A stretch of 11,562 nt of DNA from Microbacteriaceae bacterium (lineage in GTDB: Bacteria > Actinomycetota > Actinomycetes > Actinomycetales > Microbacteriaceae). Of this stretch, positions 1-7,375 are shown in pieces; positions within the stretch are counted from its first letter, which is position 1, and each line of letters starts with the position of its first letter. The translations under genes and the position numbers were made by a program. Below the pieces are notes generated by a model, which saw only the letters and a program-made list of their open reading frames with translations, ran no database searches and was not told where the DNA came from. The DNA is taken from assembly GCA_026785785.1 (NCBI GenBank), contig JAJAZI010000217.1, forward strand, positions 1 to 11,562. The letters run 5' to 3'.

Positions 1-81
1 GGGCAAGGCCGATGCCGTCGTGGGTCGTCGTGCGCCGCCACACGGGCCCCCCCCAGGCCGCGGTGGCGGCGCGCCGGGCCC

Positions 82-824
82 TCAGCCCCCGCCCCCCGGG
101 GGGGGGCCGGCGGGGGGGGGGGGGGGGCGGCCGGGGGGGGCCCCCCCGGGCCCCCCCACCCCCCGCCGCGCGCGCCGCGGGGGCTCCCGGCGGGGCGCCG
201 CGTCCGTCGCGGGCGGGAACTCGCAGGTGAACTCCCCCTCGTAGCCGAACAGGAAGCCGAAGAACGCGTTGCGCACCTCCATCCGGATGCGGAACACCCC
301 GGCCTCGTCGTCGAAGCTCTCGTGCAGGTCGGCGCGCCCACTGAACAGCATGGGGAAGTGCAACGACACTCGGCCCTCATGGAACCGCTGGGCGCCGGAG
401 CGCAGGTGCAGCGATTTGTCCGGCAGGGCCTCGAGGTCGAGATCCACCGCGAGGTGCTGGTGGGTTCCGAGGTAGTCGAGGATCCGTCCCCCGCTGAGGA
501 TCATCGTGGCGTCAAACCGGCTGGGCGCCGAACGGATGCTGTACTCGTGCACGAACGTCACCGTTTCGCGGCCGTACGGGTCGAGGTAGGGGAAGTTCTG
601 CCCGTGAAAACGACGTCGTCACCGTGGTCGGGGATGAGGATGTTGCGCACCTTGCCGAGTTGCAGGAAGGGGACCGTCCACCACGGACCCCTGCGGATAC
701 ACCTCATCACGCCGGTGCCGACGCATCCGTACCCCGCCTCCAGCCCGACACCGAAGCGGCGGCGCATCATCGGATGCAGCCGGGAGAAGTCCTCGCCGAG
801 CGCGGTTTCGAAGATCGAAGTCAT
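82..824 (-). pseudogene. DUF4166-type protein, interrupted by a frameshift
   Basis: The ATG at 824 overlaps the stop of the upstream SRPBCC gene as ATGA, so the two are probably translationally coupled. The N-terminal part (MTSIFETALGEDFSRLHP..., about 70 residues) reads in one frame to GDDVV near position 610. The continuation FHGQNFPYLDPYGRETVTF lies in the next frame and runs to EVRNAFFGFLFGYEGEFTCEF near 220. The join falls at a four-base A run (607-610 on the plus strand); one extra base there would restore one continuous reading frame. The order of segments (short helical N-terminus, beta-rich middle, final FG-Y-EGEF strand) resembles DUF4166 proteins, a family without a settled function. 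Beyond about position 210 the frame enters the G/C block and is unreliable; the nominal TGA is at 82-84. Either a pseudogene or, more likely, an intact gene damaged by sequencing error. Family assignment is from memory of the pattern. Confidence 0.55.
86..190. repeat. Low-complexity G/C homopolymer block, probably sequence artefact
   Basis: This stretch is almost wholly runs of C and G, including one run of about 15 G, with almost no A or T. High-GC coding DNA in the rest of the window never looks like this. Read on the minus strand it gives a Pro/Gly/Arg-only tail to the DUF4166 gene, which does not resemble protein. The position close to the window edge, next to a frameshifted gene, suggests low-quality base calls or a collapsed GC-rich region. 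A genuine low-complexity insertion cannot be excluded. Confidence 0.6.
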
Positions 825-1423
825 GGACTCTCCAGCGTGTCGAGGGTCGCCGGCGCCGCATCCATCGACTGGCCGCCCGCGCGGCGCCGCAAACACCGCG
901 ACGCCCGGGGCCGCCCCGACTTCCAGAACCAGAGAACGGATGCGACGGGCCAGCGTTCCGGCGGGGTCCCGGTCTCCGCCCAGATGCGCAGTCGGTCGAA
1001 GCTCCACGCCGTCATCCAGCCGATCAGGCGGCGCAGAATGAGCCGGTCGATCATCCATCCCCAGCCGGGCGTGTAGTCGTAGCCGGTGCTGAAGGTGACG
1101 GCGCGGCCGGTGGGCACGTAGCGCCAGTAGCCGCGGCCGGCGCCGAGTGGCGAGAGGCGGTCGGCGGTCGTGAATCGCAGCACCGAGGTTCTCGTGCCGT
1201 CGGGCCGGTCGCACTCCCCCAGCGACGTGCCCGTGGTGCGGATCGTGTGGAGAGGCAGGCTCCGCTCGTAGTCGAAGCGATAGCCGCCGTTGGCGAGGCT
1301 TTCGGCCGGGACGATCCGCGAGAAGCGCAGGTCCCAGCGGGCGTGCAGCACCGGGTTCTGGGTCAGCTGCCAGAGACGGTCGATGTCGGCGCCGACAACG
1401 ACCGCGACGTAGATCGCGCCCAC
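821..1423 (-). CDS. SRPBCC-family (START/polyketide-cyclase-like) protein
   Basis: A 200-residue protein starting at a GTG (1421-1423). The opening IYVAVVVGADIDRLWQLTQ followed by HARWDLRFSRI is the usual beginning of SRPBCC proteins: a first beta strand, then a short helix in which a Trp-containing segment is followed by an RWD-type motif. These proteins form a deep hydrophobic pocket for small ligands. Later segments GRGYWRYVPTGRAVTFSTG and YTPGWGWMIDR fit the strands and the long C-terminal helix of the fold. The C-terminus is Arg/Ala-rich and low in recognisable structure. No ligand or reaction can be named. Its stop overlaps the DUF4166 start (ATGA), suggesting the two act together. No strong ribosome site precedes the GTG, so the exact start is uncertain, but an in-frame stop lies about 13 codons upstream. 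Confidence 0.65.
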   Translation of the reverse strand: MGAIYVAVVVGADIDRLWQLTQNPVLHARWDLRFSRIVPAESLANGGYRFDYERSLPLHTIRTTGTSLGECDRPDGTRTSVLRFTTADRLSPLGAGRGYWRYVPTGRAVTFSTGYDYTPGWGWMIDRLILRRLIGWMTAWSFDRLRIWAETGTPPERWPVASVLWFWKSGRPRASRCLRRRAGGQSMDAAPATLDTLESP

Positions 1424-1691
1424 CGCCCGGCCTGTCGTGTGGCCACCTGCCCCGTCACCCCGTCAAGGCTGAGGATTGGTCCGATCGACATGACTCGACA
1501 CTACTCCTCGCGCGGCCAAGGAGCCTCGGATCAGTAGCCGACCTGCCCGATGCCGGGAACGCGCTTGGATGCGCACATGCGGGACGTCGCGGATCGCAGC
1601 GATGACGGCGATCGCCGATTGCTTCCACAGCACCCCGGGCCGGGAGGGGGCGCGGGTCGCGGAGCGGATGTCCCAGCGATCAGTCCGGACC

Positions 1692-2276
1692 TCACCGGGT
1701 GACGCTGCGACCGAGGGCCAGCCTCTGACTCAGCCACAGCTTGTGCAGCGCCCAAGGGTCCTCGACGCCATCGCTGAGAATTCCGATGTGCTCCGCGAGG
1801 GCGTCGTGCGCCTCGAACCACTCGGAACGGAGGATGCGATGGGCCGCGAACTGCGCGTGCCTCCGCTGTTCGAGCACGCGGTCGCCGCGCTCGAATGCGA
1901 GCAGTTCGTCGTAACGGAGCGCCGCCAGCCGCTGGCGCGGATTGCCCGACGTGCCGATCTTGATCCGATCCCGGAAGCGGAGGTAGTACACGACGTCGAC
2001 CCGCGCCCCGATCCCGGATAATACGTCGTCGGGGATCTCGCCGACCTTCCACTCGCAGATGGCACAGAGCCAGCCTGAGGGGTACTTGACGCCGAGCCGC
2101 GATCCGCAGGCCAGGCACGGCGAGGGAAGCGTGTCGGTCACGCCGACCTCGCGCGCCACCCAGTCGTGGGCGTCGAGGAGGTGCCGGGCGCAGAGGTTCA
2201 GTGGTGCACCGGGCACGACCGGTGCTCCGCAGGCTCCCCCGGCCTCGGAGGCGATCGCGCAGGCGGTGCGGCTCAT
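1692..2276 (-). CDS. GIY-YIG nuclease-family protein (MUG113/T5orf172-like) with Cys-rich N-terminus
   Basis: A 194-residue protein. Residues about 93-155 match the divergent GIY-YIG group often called MUG113 or T5orf172: VDVVYYLRF (first Tyr about 97), DRIKIGTSGNPRQRL (Gly108, Arg114), LE..RH..F (Glu136, His140) and EWFE (152-155). Known GIY-YIG proteins cut or nick DNA, but many of this subgroup are uncharacterised. The N-terminal half holds paired cysteines: C6, C16, C29 and H32, then CLAC (54-57) and CAIC (71-74). The last two pairs look like a four-Cys zinc ribbon, the first group like a separate metal site. This suggests a DNA- or RNA-binding module in front of the catalytic domain. The gene is separate from its neighbours (115 bp downstream of the hydrolase, 268 bp before the SRPBCC gene), so it may be its own unit. 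No restriction or phage genes adjoin it. Confidence 0.7.
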   Translation of the reverse strand: MSRTACAIASEAGGACGAPVVPGAPLNLCARHLLDAHDWVAREVGVTDTLPSPCLACGSRLGVKYPSGWLCAICEWKVGEIPDDVLSGIGARVDVVYYLRFRDRIKIGTSGNPRQRLAALRYDELLAFERGDRVLEQRRHAQFAAHRILRSEWFEAHDALAEHIGILSDGVEDPWALHKLWLSQRLALGRSVTR

Positions 2277-2370
2277 CCGTCCACGCTACGCCGAGCCGCC
2301 GACAGTACTGCAGTGCGAGGCCGCGACAGGTCGAGCGCGCCATGGCCATCTCCACAGCGCCATCGCGCCA

Positions 2371-2384
2371 GCGCCGGCCGGCGC
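2371..2384. terminator. Perfect 14-bp palindrome just after the hydrolase stop
   Basis: GCGCCGGCCGGCGC is perfectly self-complementary and lies 6 bp beyond the stop codon of the last gene of the hydroxybutyrate operon (minus strand). It could fold as a very stable GC hairpin at the 3' end of that transcript. There is no following T run, and a hairpin without a loop must open some pairs, so a role as terminator or mRNA 3'-end stabiliser is only a suggestion. Short GC palindromes also arise by chance at this base composition. Confidence 0.3.
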
Positions 2385-2390
2385 GGTCGC

Positions 2391-3461
2391 TCACTCCGCC
2401 AGCGTGGCCTCCCCCGGCAGCGCTGCGGCGAGCGCCTCGTCGAACGCCGCCGCGTGCTCGAGGTGCGGCGAGTGCCCGCATTCCGGAAGCACGAGCTCGG
2501 TGTAGACACCACCGGCCGCCTGATAGGCGTCGAGCACCGCGCGGGTCTGGGCAATCATCGGCTGCGCCGGGGCGTCATCCTCACCCGGCCAGCCCGGGAT
2601 CACGCCGAGCTGTCCGAGAAAGTTGATGTCGAACAGCGAGGTGTCCGAGACGATAACGTCGTCGGCGCCACGCACCCACAGGATGGGCGGCTTGACCGGC
2701 AGATCGACGATGCCCGCCACGTTGAAGTTGGTCGGCGCCATGGTGTTGAGCACTCCCCGCCCGCCCGCGGCGAATCCGGGCCAGCTGTCGGATGCCACCG
2801 AATCGCCGGGGTAGTTGCCGACCCCGGTCGAGGTGGTGAGCATCGACTCGACCCAGATGTCCTCGAAGTCGAGCGCCTCGTGGCTCTTTACATAGGTGGA
2901 GCGGTAGACCCCGCGCGGGGAGGCGGCTTCGTCGGACGTGTCGTGCCCCGCGAGTCGGGCGATGAAGTCGGGGTTGCCGCCACCGCCGCCGGTGCCGGCA
3001 CCGTCGGCCGACAGCATCCGCCCGTCCGCTCCGGCCGTGCCGCCGAAACCGAAGGGCGAGACCGGTGCGACGAGGGTGAGCCCGTCGACGAGCCCCTCGC
3101 GCTCGAGCAGCAGCTGCAGCACCACACCGCCGCCCATGCTCCATCCCACAAAGTGTGCGTTCGGCACGCCGAGTTCGACCAGCACTGACGCGATGTCGTC
3201 GGCGAAGTCGCCGAGCCCGCGCGTCGCGTCGACATCGAGGGTCTCGCTGTCGCCGAAGCCGCGCAGGTCGATCGCGAGGGCGCGCACCGCTGGGGGCAGT
3301 GCGAGCATGCTGGGCTGCCAGAACAGCGACGACGACACGTTGCCGTGGACGAAGACGACGGTCGGGCCGCCGTCCTGTCCCTGGCGTTCGAGAACGGATG
3401 CCGTGAGTCGCGGCGTCGTCACGGAGCGGCGGGTGATCCCGTCGAACAGCGTCGCGGTCAT
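2391..3461 (-). CDS. Alpha/beta hydrolase, candidate intracellular (poly)hydroxybutyrate esterase
   Basis: A 356-residue cytoplasmic alpha/beta hydrolase without signal peptide. Visible motifs: oxyanion turn VFVHGN (36-41), strand DLRGFGDSE (65-73), nucleophile elbow G-W-S108-M-G-G, probable catalytic acid in GADD (267-268) and catalytic His330 in ECGHSPH. It is longer than typical 270-300 residue relatives because of a Gly-rich insertion (about 140-165, with a run of five Gly) and a lid region around 165-240. The ATG overlaps the scoB stop as ATGA, making it the last gene of the bdhA-scoAB operon. From context it should make 3-hydroxybutyrate or acetoacetate from an ester, oligomer or polymer. 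The G-W-S-M-G box equals the one I recall for the intracellular PHB depolymerase of Bacillus thuringiensis, but this pentapeptide also occurs in unrelated hydrolases. The function is inference; the fold is secure. Confidence 0.85.
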   Translation of the reverse strand: MTATLFDGITRRSVTTPRLTASVLERQGQDGGPTVVFVHGNVSSSLFWQPSMLALPPAVRALAIDLRGFGDSETLDVDATRGLGDFADDIASVLVELGVPNAHFVGWSMGGGVVLQLLLEREGLVDGLTLVAPVSPFGFGGTAGADGRMLSADGAGTGGGGGNPDFIARLAGHDTSDEAASPRGVYRSTYVKSHEALDFEDIWVESMLTTSTGVGNYPGDSVASDSWPGFAAGGRGVLNTMAPTNFNVAGIVDLPVKPPILWVRGADDVIVSDTSLFDINFLGQLGVIPGWPGEDDAPAQPMIAQTRAVLDAYQAAGGVYTELVLPECGHSPHLEHAAAFDEALAAALPGEATLAE

Positions 3462-4123
3462 GACACAACCAGCCTGTCCGTCGCGAGGCCCGCCAGCACG
3501 GTCAGCGCCGGTTCTGTGGCGGCGGCCACCTCCTCGGCGGTGACGCCCGGGGCGAGCTCACGCAGCACGAGGCCGTCGTCGGTGACGTCGATCACGGCGA
3601 GGTCGGTGATGATCCGGTCGACCACGCGCCGGCCGGTGAGCGGGAGGGAGCATTCGTTCACGATCTTGGGGGTTCCGTCCCGCGCGACGTGCTCCATGAG
3701 CACGATCACCCGGTCGGCCCCGTGCACGAGGTCCATCGCACCGCCGGGTCCCTTCACCATCTTGCCGGGGATCATCCAGTTGGCGAGGTCGCCTCGGACC
3801 GAGACCTGCATCGCGCCGAGGATCGCTGCGTCGATCTTGCCGCCGCGGATCATGCCGAAGCTCATCGCCGAGTCGAAGAAGGCCGAGCCCGGGAGCAGGG
3901 TCACGGTCTCCTTGCCCGCATTGATGAGGTCGGGATCCACGTGCTGCTCGAGCGGGTACGCCCCGACGCCGAGGATGCCGTTCTCGGACTGCAATACGAC
4001 CGTCATCCCGCTCGGCACGTAGTTCGGCACGAGCGTCGGCAGTCCGATTCCGAGGTTCACATACGAACCGTCGGTCAGCTCCATGGCCGCGCGTGCGGCC
4101 ATCTGGGTGCGGGTCAGCGCCAT
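3458..4123 (-). CDS. scoB: 3-oxoacid CoA-transferase, beta subunit
   Basis: A 221-residue family I CoA-transferase B subunit of normal length. [14 protein letters not shown] (24-37) and the SENGILGVG motif, with catalytic Glu47 that forms the glutamyl-CoA thioester, are clear. Further family blocks are [37 protein letters not shown] and [12 protein letters not shown]. With ScoA it forms the heteromer that moves CoA from succinyl-CoA to acetoacetate. The ATG follows a good GAAGGAG site by about 7 bases and lies 2 bp after the scoA stop; its TGA overlaps the next ATG. Sequence alone does not fully separate acetoacetate (Sco/Ato) from 3-oxoadipate (PcaJ) specificity. The linked 3-hydroxybutyrate dehydrogenase favours acetoacetate. 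Confidence 0.93.
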   Translation of the reverse strand: MALTRTQMAARAAMELTDGSYVNLGIGLPTLVPNYVPSGMTVVLQSENGILGVGAYPLEQHVDPDLINAGKETVTLLPGSAFFDSAMSFGMIRGGKIDAAILGAMQVSVRGDLANWMIPGKMVKGPGGAMDLVHGADRVIVLMEHVARDGTPKIVNECSLPLTGRRVVDRIITDLAVIDVTDDGLVLRELAPGVTAEEVAAATEPALTVLAGLATDRLVVS

Positions 4124-4125
4124 GG

Positions 4126-4986
4126 TCAGGCTCCTTCGGTGTGCGAGGTGGCGGATGCGGCGGTCGCGGGTGCGGCAGCGGCGGATGCGGCGGTGTCAGC
4201 TGGAGCGGTGGCGGACGGAGCTTCCGTAACGGTGCGCTTCTCGATGCGTTTCTCGATGTCGCTGCCGACCTCGACCACCCGCTGCACGTAGATGCCCGGA
4301 AGGTGCACCTGGTCGGGGTCGATCTGGCCAGGCTCGACGAGCTCCTCGACCTGGGCGATGCAGATCCGGCCGGCCATCGCGGCGAGCGGTGAGAAGTTGC
4401 GGGCCGACTTGTTGAAGACGAGGTTGCCGTGCCGGTCGCCGCGCAGCGCGTGCACGAGCGCGAAGTCGGTCGAGATGGAATTCTCGAGCACGAATTCGAG
4501 CGGACGCCCGCGCACGGCGAACTCGCGCACCTCCTTCGGCGGCGAGGACAGGGCGACCCCGCCGTGGCCGTCGTAGCGCAGCGGCAGCCCTCCCTCCGCG
4601 ACCTGGGTGCCCACGCCGGTCTGGGTGAAGAACGCGGCAATGCCCGATCCTCCGGCGCGCAGCTTCTCGGCGAGTGTTCCCTGTGGCGTCAACTCGACCT
4701 CGAGCTCGCCGGAGAGGAACTGCCGTTCGAACTCCTTATTCTCGCCCACGTACGACGACGTCATCTTGCGGATGCGGCGCGCGGCGAGCAACAGGCCGAG
4801 GCCCCAGTCGTCGACACCGCAGTTGTTGCTCACGACCTCGAGGTCACGAACGCCGAGGTCGAGAATGGCCGAGATGAGAGCCATCGGGTTGCCGCAGAGG
4901 CCGAACCCGCCCACGGCGATCGTGGCTCCGTCGACGAGGTCGGCGACCGCGTCCGCGGCGCTCGCCACTGTCTTGTCGATTGTCAT
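4126..4986 (-). CDS. scoA: 3-oxoacid CoA-transferase, alpha subunit
   Basis: A 286-residue family I CoA-transferase A subunit. The start [17 protein letters not shown] at 4986 is chosen because it overlaps the upstream hydrolase stop as ATGA and follows GGGAG; the open frame further upstream is only a shadow of the hydrolase gene. Family motifs: [12 protein letters not shown] (23-34), [48 protein letters not shown] split over the middle, and the closing [16 protein letters not shown]. It pairs with ScoB directly downstream (2-bp gap). The last 33 residues (254-286) are almost only Ala, Thr, Ser and Pro and go past the normal end of the family; they are probably a disordered tail. Specificity is taken as acetoacetate from the operon; PcaI-like use of 3-oxoadipate is the main alternative. 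Confidence 0.92.
   Translation of the reverse strand: MTIDKTVASAADAVADLVDGATIAVGGFGLCGNPMALISAILDLGVRDLEVVSNNCGVDDWGLGLLLAARRIRKMTSSYVGENKEFERQFLSGELEVELTPQGTLAEKLRAGGSGIAAFFTQTGVGTQVAEGGLPLRYDGHGGVALSSPPKEVREFAVRGRPLEFVLENSISTDFALVHALRGDRHGNLVFNKSARNFSPLAAMAGRICIAQVEELVEPGQIDPDQVHLPGIYVQRVVEVGSDIEKRIEKRTVTEAPSATAPADTAASAAAAPATAASATSHTEGA
4151..4194. repeat. 14-bp direct repeat inside the scoA 3' end
   Basis: GCGGATGCGGCGGT occurs at 4151-4164 and again at 4181-4194, a 30-bp period. It encodes part of the Ala-rich tail of ScoA and may reflect slippage-type expansion of that tail. It contains GGATGC, which is frequent throughout the window. Confidence 0.6.
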
Positions 4987-5915
4987 AGTGCGCGCTCCCG
5001 TGTCGGTGTTCCTGTCGGCGTCGCGGAGGCGATCACCGGGCGCACGATCGCGAGCACCTCGCGTATTCCCTGCTCGGCCATCACGATCGTGTAGTGGTTG
5101 ACCCCGTCGATCTCGTGGATGCCCAAGTGTGGCAGCCGCGCCCCCCACTCGGCGACTGTTTGCTCGGGATAGAGACCGGGGAGCTCATTCGACAGGTTCC
5201 GCGGCGCCCTGACGAAATGCAGCGGAACCCGGATGCTCGCGAGGTCCCCGGCATAGCCTTCGTCGCCGGCCAGCTGGACGGCGTCCGCCGCGACTGCCTC
5301 GACCACGGCGGAGGGGGTCAGGTCCGGCGCCGTGCCCTGGAGGTCGTAGTCGACGTACTGCTCGACCGCCGGTGTCCAGTGCCCGGCAAAGGCCGGATGC
5401 TCACGCCAGAAGTCACGGTAGTTATCGATACTCGCAAAGCGCAGCGCCAGGCGCCGCGCCGCCGATCCGATGAGCGCCTCCAGCAGGTCCTCCGGGGCTA
5501 CACCGGGAGGGGCGGGAATGGGAAGCCCTCCGTCGATGAGCACAACCTCAGCGACCCTTGTCGGATGCCGCGCCGCGAGGGTCGCGGCGACGAAGCCACC
5601 CATCGAGTGGCCGAGCACGACACATCGCTCGACGCCGAACGCGTCGAGCACCTCCGCGGCATCGTCGGCGTGGGCCGGCATGCCCCATGGCCCGGGCAGC
5701 GAGTTGCTGCGGCCGCGGCCGCGCAGATCGGGGGCGATGATGCGCAGCTCGGGCGCGAGGGACCCCAGCAGGGCCCACGCCCGGTGCGAGGCGGTGATCC
5801 CGTGGATCGCGAGAACCGTCGGCGCATCGTCCGGTCCCCACACCCCCACGGCGAGATCGCCGCCGCGAACGGGAACGGTAGCGGCGCGGTAGCTCGTGCC
5901 AAGTGTTGTGCTCAT
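4983..5915 (-). CDS. Alpha/beta hydrolase between bdhA and scoA
   Basis: A 310-residue cytoplasmic alpha/beta hydrolase. It has the oxyanion turn LAIHGITASHRAW (35-47), APDLRGRGRSN (61-71), nucleophile elbow G-H-S104-M-G-G and a C-terminal catalytic His274 in GVNHYTIVM. The start at 5915 is chosen because the ATG overlaps the bdhA stop (ATGA) and is preceded by TGGAG; the ORF extends further upstream but inside bdhA. Its own stop overlaps scoA in the same way. Placement between the dehydrogenase that makes acetoacetate and the transferase that activates it suggests it feeds this pathway, for example as a hydroxybutyrate-ester or oligomer hydrolase. The DLRGRGRS and GHSMGG motifs are also typical of enol-lactonases (PcaD type) and other esterases, so the substrate is open. 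Confidence 0.85.
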   Translation of the reverse strand: MSTTLGTSYRAATVPVRGGDLAVGVWGPDDAPTVLAIHGITASHRAWALLGSLAPELRIIAPDLRGRGRSNSLPGPWGMPAHADDAAEVLDAFGVERCVVLGHSMGGFVAATLAARHPTRVAEVVLIDGGLPIPAPPGVAPEDLLEALIGSAARRLALRFASIDNYRDFWREHPAFAGHWTPAVEQYVDYDLQGTAPDLTPSAVVEAVAADAVQLAGDEGYAGDLASIRVPLHFVRAPRNLSNELPGLYPEQTVAEWGARLPHLGIHEIDGVNHYTIVMAEQGIREVLAIVRPVIASATPTGTPTRERAL

Positions 5916-6661
5916 CGTGCGCTCCATCCGCCGTCCATCGTGTACGAGGCGCCCGTGACCATGCCAGCGGTCGCGCCGCTCAGCCACAGCACCAGATCAG
6001 CGACCTCGGCCGGTTCGAGCAGACGCTTGATGGCGCTCGCGGTGAGCATGACCTTCTCGATCACCTCGGACTCAGGGATGCCGTGGGCGATCGCCTGCTC
6101 CGCGATCTGCTGGTCGACGAGCGGCGTGCGCACGTAGCCGGGGTTGACGCAGTTGCTCGTGACGCCATGCGGGCCGCCCTCGAGCGCCGTGACCTTGGAC
6201 AGCCCTTCCAGCCCGTGCTTCGCGGCCACGTAGGCGGACTTGAACTCGCTCGCTCGCAGCCCGTGCACGGAGCTGATGTTGATGATTCGCCCGTAGCCGC
6301 CCGCGTACATGTGCGGCAGGGCCGCACGCACGAGCAGGAACGGCGACTCGAGCATGAGGCTGAGGATGAGGTGGAACTTGGCCGGGTCGAAGCTCTCGAT
6401 CGGACTCACATGCTGAATACCGGCGTTGTTTACGAGGATGTCGACGTCGAGGGCGAGGTCGGCAAGCGCCGCGGTGTCGGACAGGTCGACCTGCCACGCC
6501 TCGCCGCCGATCGCATCCGCGACCGTCGCCGCGGCCTCGCCGTTGAGGTCGGCGACGACGACGTGCGCCCCTGCCGCGGCGAGAGCGTGGGCCACGGCCT
6601 TGCCGATGCCGCTCGCGGCTCCCGTTACGAGGGCCTTGCGGCCGGCGAGTGTCGTGGTCAT
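5912..6661 (-). CDS. bdhA: (R)-3-hydroxybutyrate dehydrogenase (SDR family)
   Basis: A 249-residue short-chain dehydrogenase. Coenzyme motif TGAASGIG (13-20), with Asp38 after the second strand favouring NAD over NADP, NNAG (78-81), and catalytic Ser131, Tyr144 and Lys148. The substrate residues known from the Pseudomonas fragi enzyme all align with a constant offset of 11: Gln83 in GIQHV, His133 in SSVHG, Lys141 in FKSAY and Gln185 in VDQQI. This makes the assignment specific rather than a generic SDR call. The enzyme converts (R)-3-hydroxybutyrate and NAD+ to acetoacetate and NADH in the cytoplasm. The C-terminus MDGGWSAR is complete. The ATG lies 13 bp after tetR, joined to it by a six-codon mini-ORF, and the stop overlaps the next hydrolase. 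Confidence 0.95.
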   Translation of the reverse strand: MTTTLAGRKALVTGAASGIGKAVAHALAAAGAHVVVADLNGEAAATVADAIGGEAWQVDLSDTAALADLALDVDILVNNAGIQHVSPIESFDPAKFHLILSLMLESPFLLVRAALPHMYAGGYGRIINISSVHGLRASEFKSAYVAAKHGLEGLSKVTALEGGPHGVTSNCVNPGYVRTPLVDQQIAEQAIAHGIPESEVIEKVMLTASAIKRLLEPAEVADLVLWLSGATAGMVTGASYTMDGGWSAR

Positions 6662-6678
6662 TGGAGTGTCCTCGTCAT
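6658..6678 (-). other. Six-codon mini-ORF (MTRTLQ) bridging tetR and bdhA
   Basis: An ATG overlaps the tetR stop as ATGA, and after six codons its own TGA overlaps the bdhA ATG in the same way. An AAGGAG lies 8 bases before the mini-ORF start, inside the tetR 3' end, while bdhA itself has only a weak GAGGA further up. Ribosomes ending tetR could step through the mini-ORF into bdhA, giving tight translational coupling. It may also be chance in a small gap; no conservation can be judged here. Confidence 0.4.
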
Positions 6679-7343
6679 TGTGGTGTCTCCTTCGTTTCGG
6701 AACCGAAGCCGGGTGGACGCGAGCCCAGCCCCGCCTGGATGAATCGCATCATCTCGTCGAACACCGCGGGAGGCACGGCTCCCGGTGCCCCGCCGAGCGG
6801 GCCGTCCTCCGTGCTTTCCGCCCTGTCTCCCCACAGCACCCAGCGCATGCCGACCATCTCGCCGATGCCCATGAGCATCCAGGCCGCGACGGTCGGGTCC
6901 GCATCGATCTCGCCCGCCGCCTTGGCGTGCTCCAGCCCCTCGGTGTAGCCCTCGACGATGCGGGTGTAGTGCCGCCGCAGGGCGCGCGGCGACACGAACT
7001 CGGCCTCGCGCACGATGCGGTAGAGCGCGGGGTGCGCTGCGGTGAACTCGAAGAAACCCTGGAATCCGAGCCGCTCCGCCTCGATGCGGGTCGTGCCCTT
7101 CGAGGCGGCCTCGCTCATGCTGTGCCGAACGCGGCGGTTGAGGTCTTCGACGACCTCCTCGAACACGGCGAGCTTGCCGTCGAAGTAGAGGTAGAAGGTG
7201 CCCTGTCCGACGCCCGCCTCCTCGGTGATGCGCACGATCGACGCCTCCGTGTAGCCGACCCGCGCGAAAACCGTCTCGGCCGCCTGCAGTAGCTTCGCCT
7301 TTGTGGCGATGCCGCGGGCCGTGCGTGGCTCCGTCGCGCTCAT
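6675..7343 (-). CDS. TetR-family transcriptional regulator, first gene of the operon
   Basis: A 222-residue TetR-family protein. Residues 14-60 form the DNA-binding domain: TKAKLLQAAETVFARVGY, then the helix-turn-helix IVRITEEAGVGQGTFYLYF (about 36-54), with the usual YLYF-K end and K57. The C-terminal ligand domain (about 65-215) is helical and includes FFEFTAAHPALYRIVREAEF, typical of regulators of lipid and acyl-CoA genes, although the effector cannot be named. The start ATG follows AGGAAAG by about 8 bases. It is the promoter-proximal gene of the hydroxybutyrate operon and faces the thiolase across the control region. It most likely represses both directions and its own synthesis, relieved by a pathway metabolite; that is inference from the layout. 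Confidence 0.92.
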   Translation of the reverse strand: MSATEPRTARGIATKAKLLQAAETVFARVGYTEASIVRITEEAGVGQGTFYLYFDGKLAVFEEVVEDLNRRVRHSMSEAASKGTTRIEAERLGFQGFFEFTAAHPALYRIVREAEFVSPRALRRHYTRIVEGYTEGLEHAKAAGEIDADPTVAAWMLMGIGEMVGMRWVLWGDRAESTEDGPLGGAPGAVPPAVFDEMMRFIQAGLGSRPPGFGSETKETPQ

Positions 7344-7363
7344 TCGGTAACTTTCCTGGGTGG

Positions 7364-7374
7364 GCGAAATTCGC
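7364..7374. promoter_or_regulatory. Short palindrome in the tetR 5' leader
   Basis: GCGAAATTCGC has two 5-bp complementary arms round one central base and sits one base away from the larger inverted repeat. It could be a second, weaker repressor half-site or a small stem in the tetR leader. It is short and may be chance. Confidence 0.35.
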
Positions 7375-7375
7375 T

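Noticed and set aside
1370..1496. Short minus-strand ORF starting MSIGPILSLDGV with GAGGAG upstream
   Set aside because: The ribosome site is acceptable but the frame runs into Arg/Ser-rich nonsense within the SRPBCC gene and ends early. Possibly an alternative upstream start lost by a frameshift, but the SRPBCC fold begins properly without it.
1424..1691. 268-bp intergenic stretch searched for a gene or RNA
   Set aside because: No convincing ORF, tRNA, strong hairpin or promoter was found; one minus frame is open (WKQSAIAVIAAIRDV) but has no start or family signal.
1531..2481. 316-codon minus-strand open frame over the GIY-YIG gene
   Set aside because: Its sequence is Arg/Ala-rich without motifs, whereas the other frame (1692-2276) shows a recognisable domain and Cys pairs.
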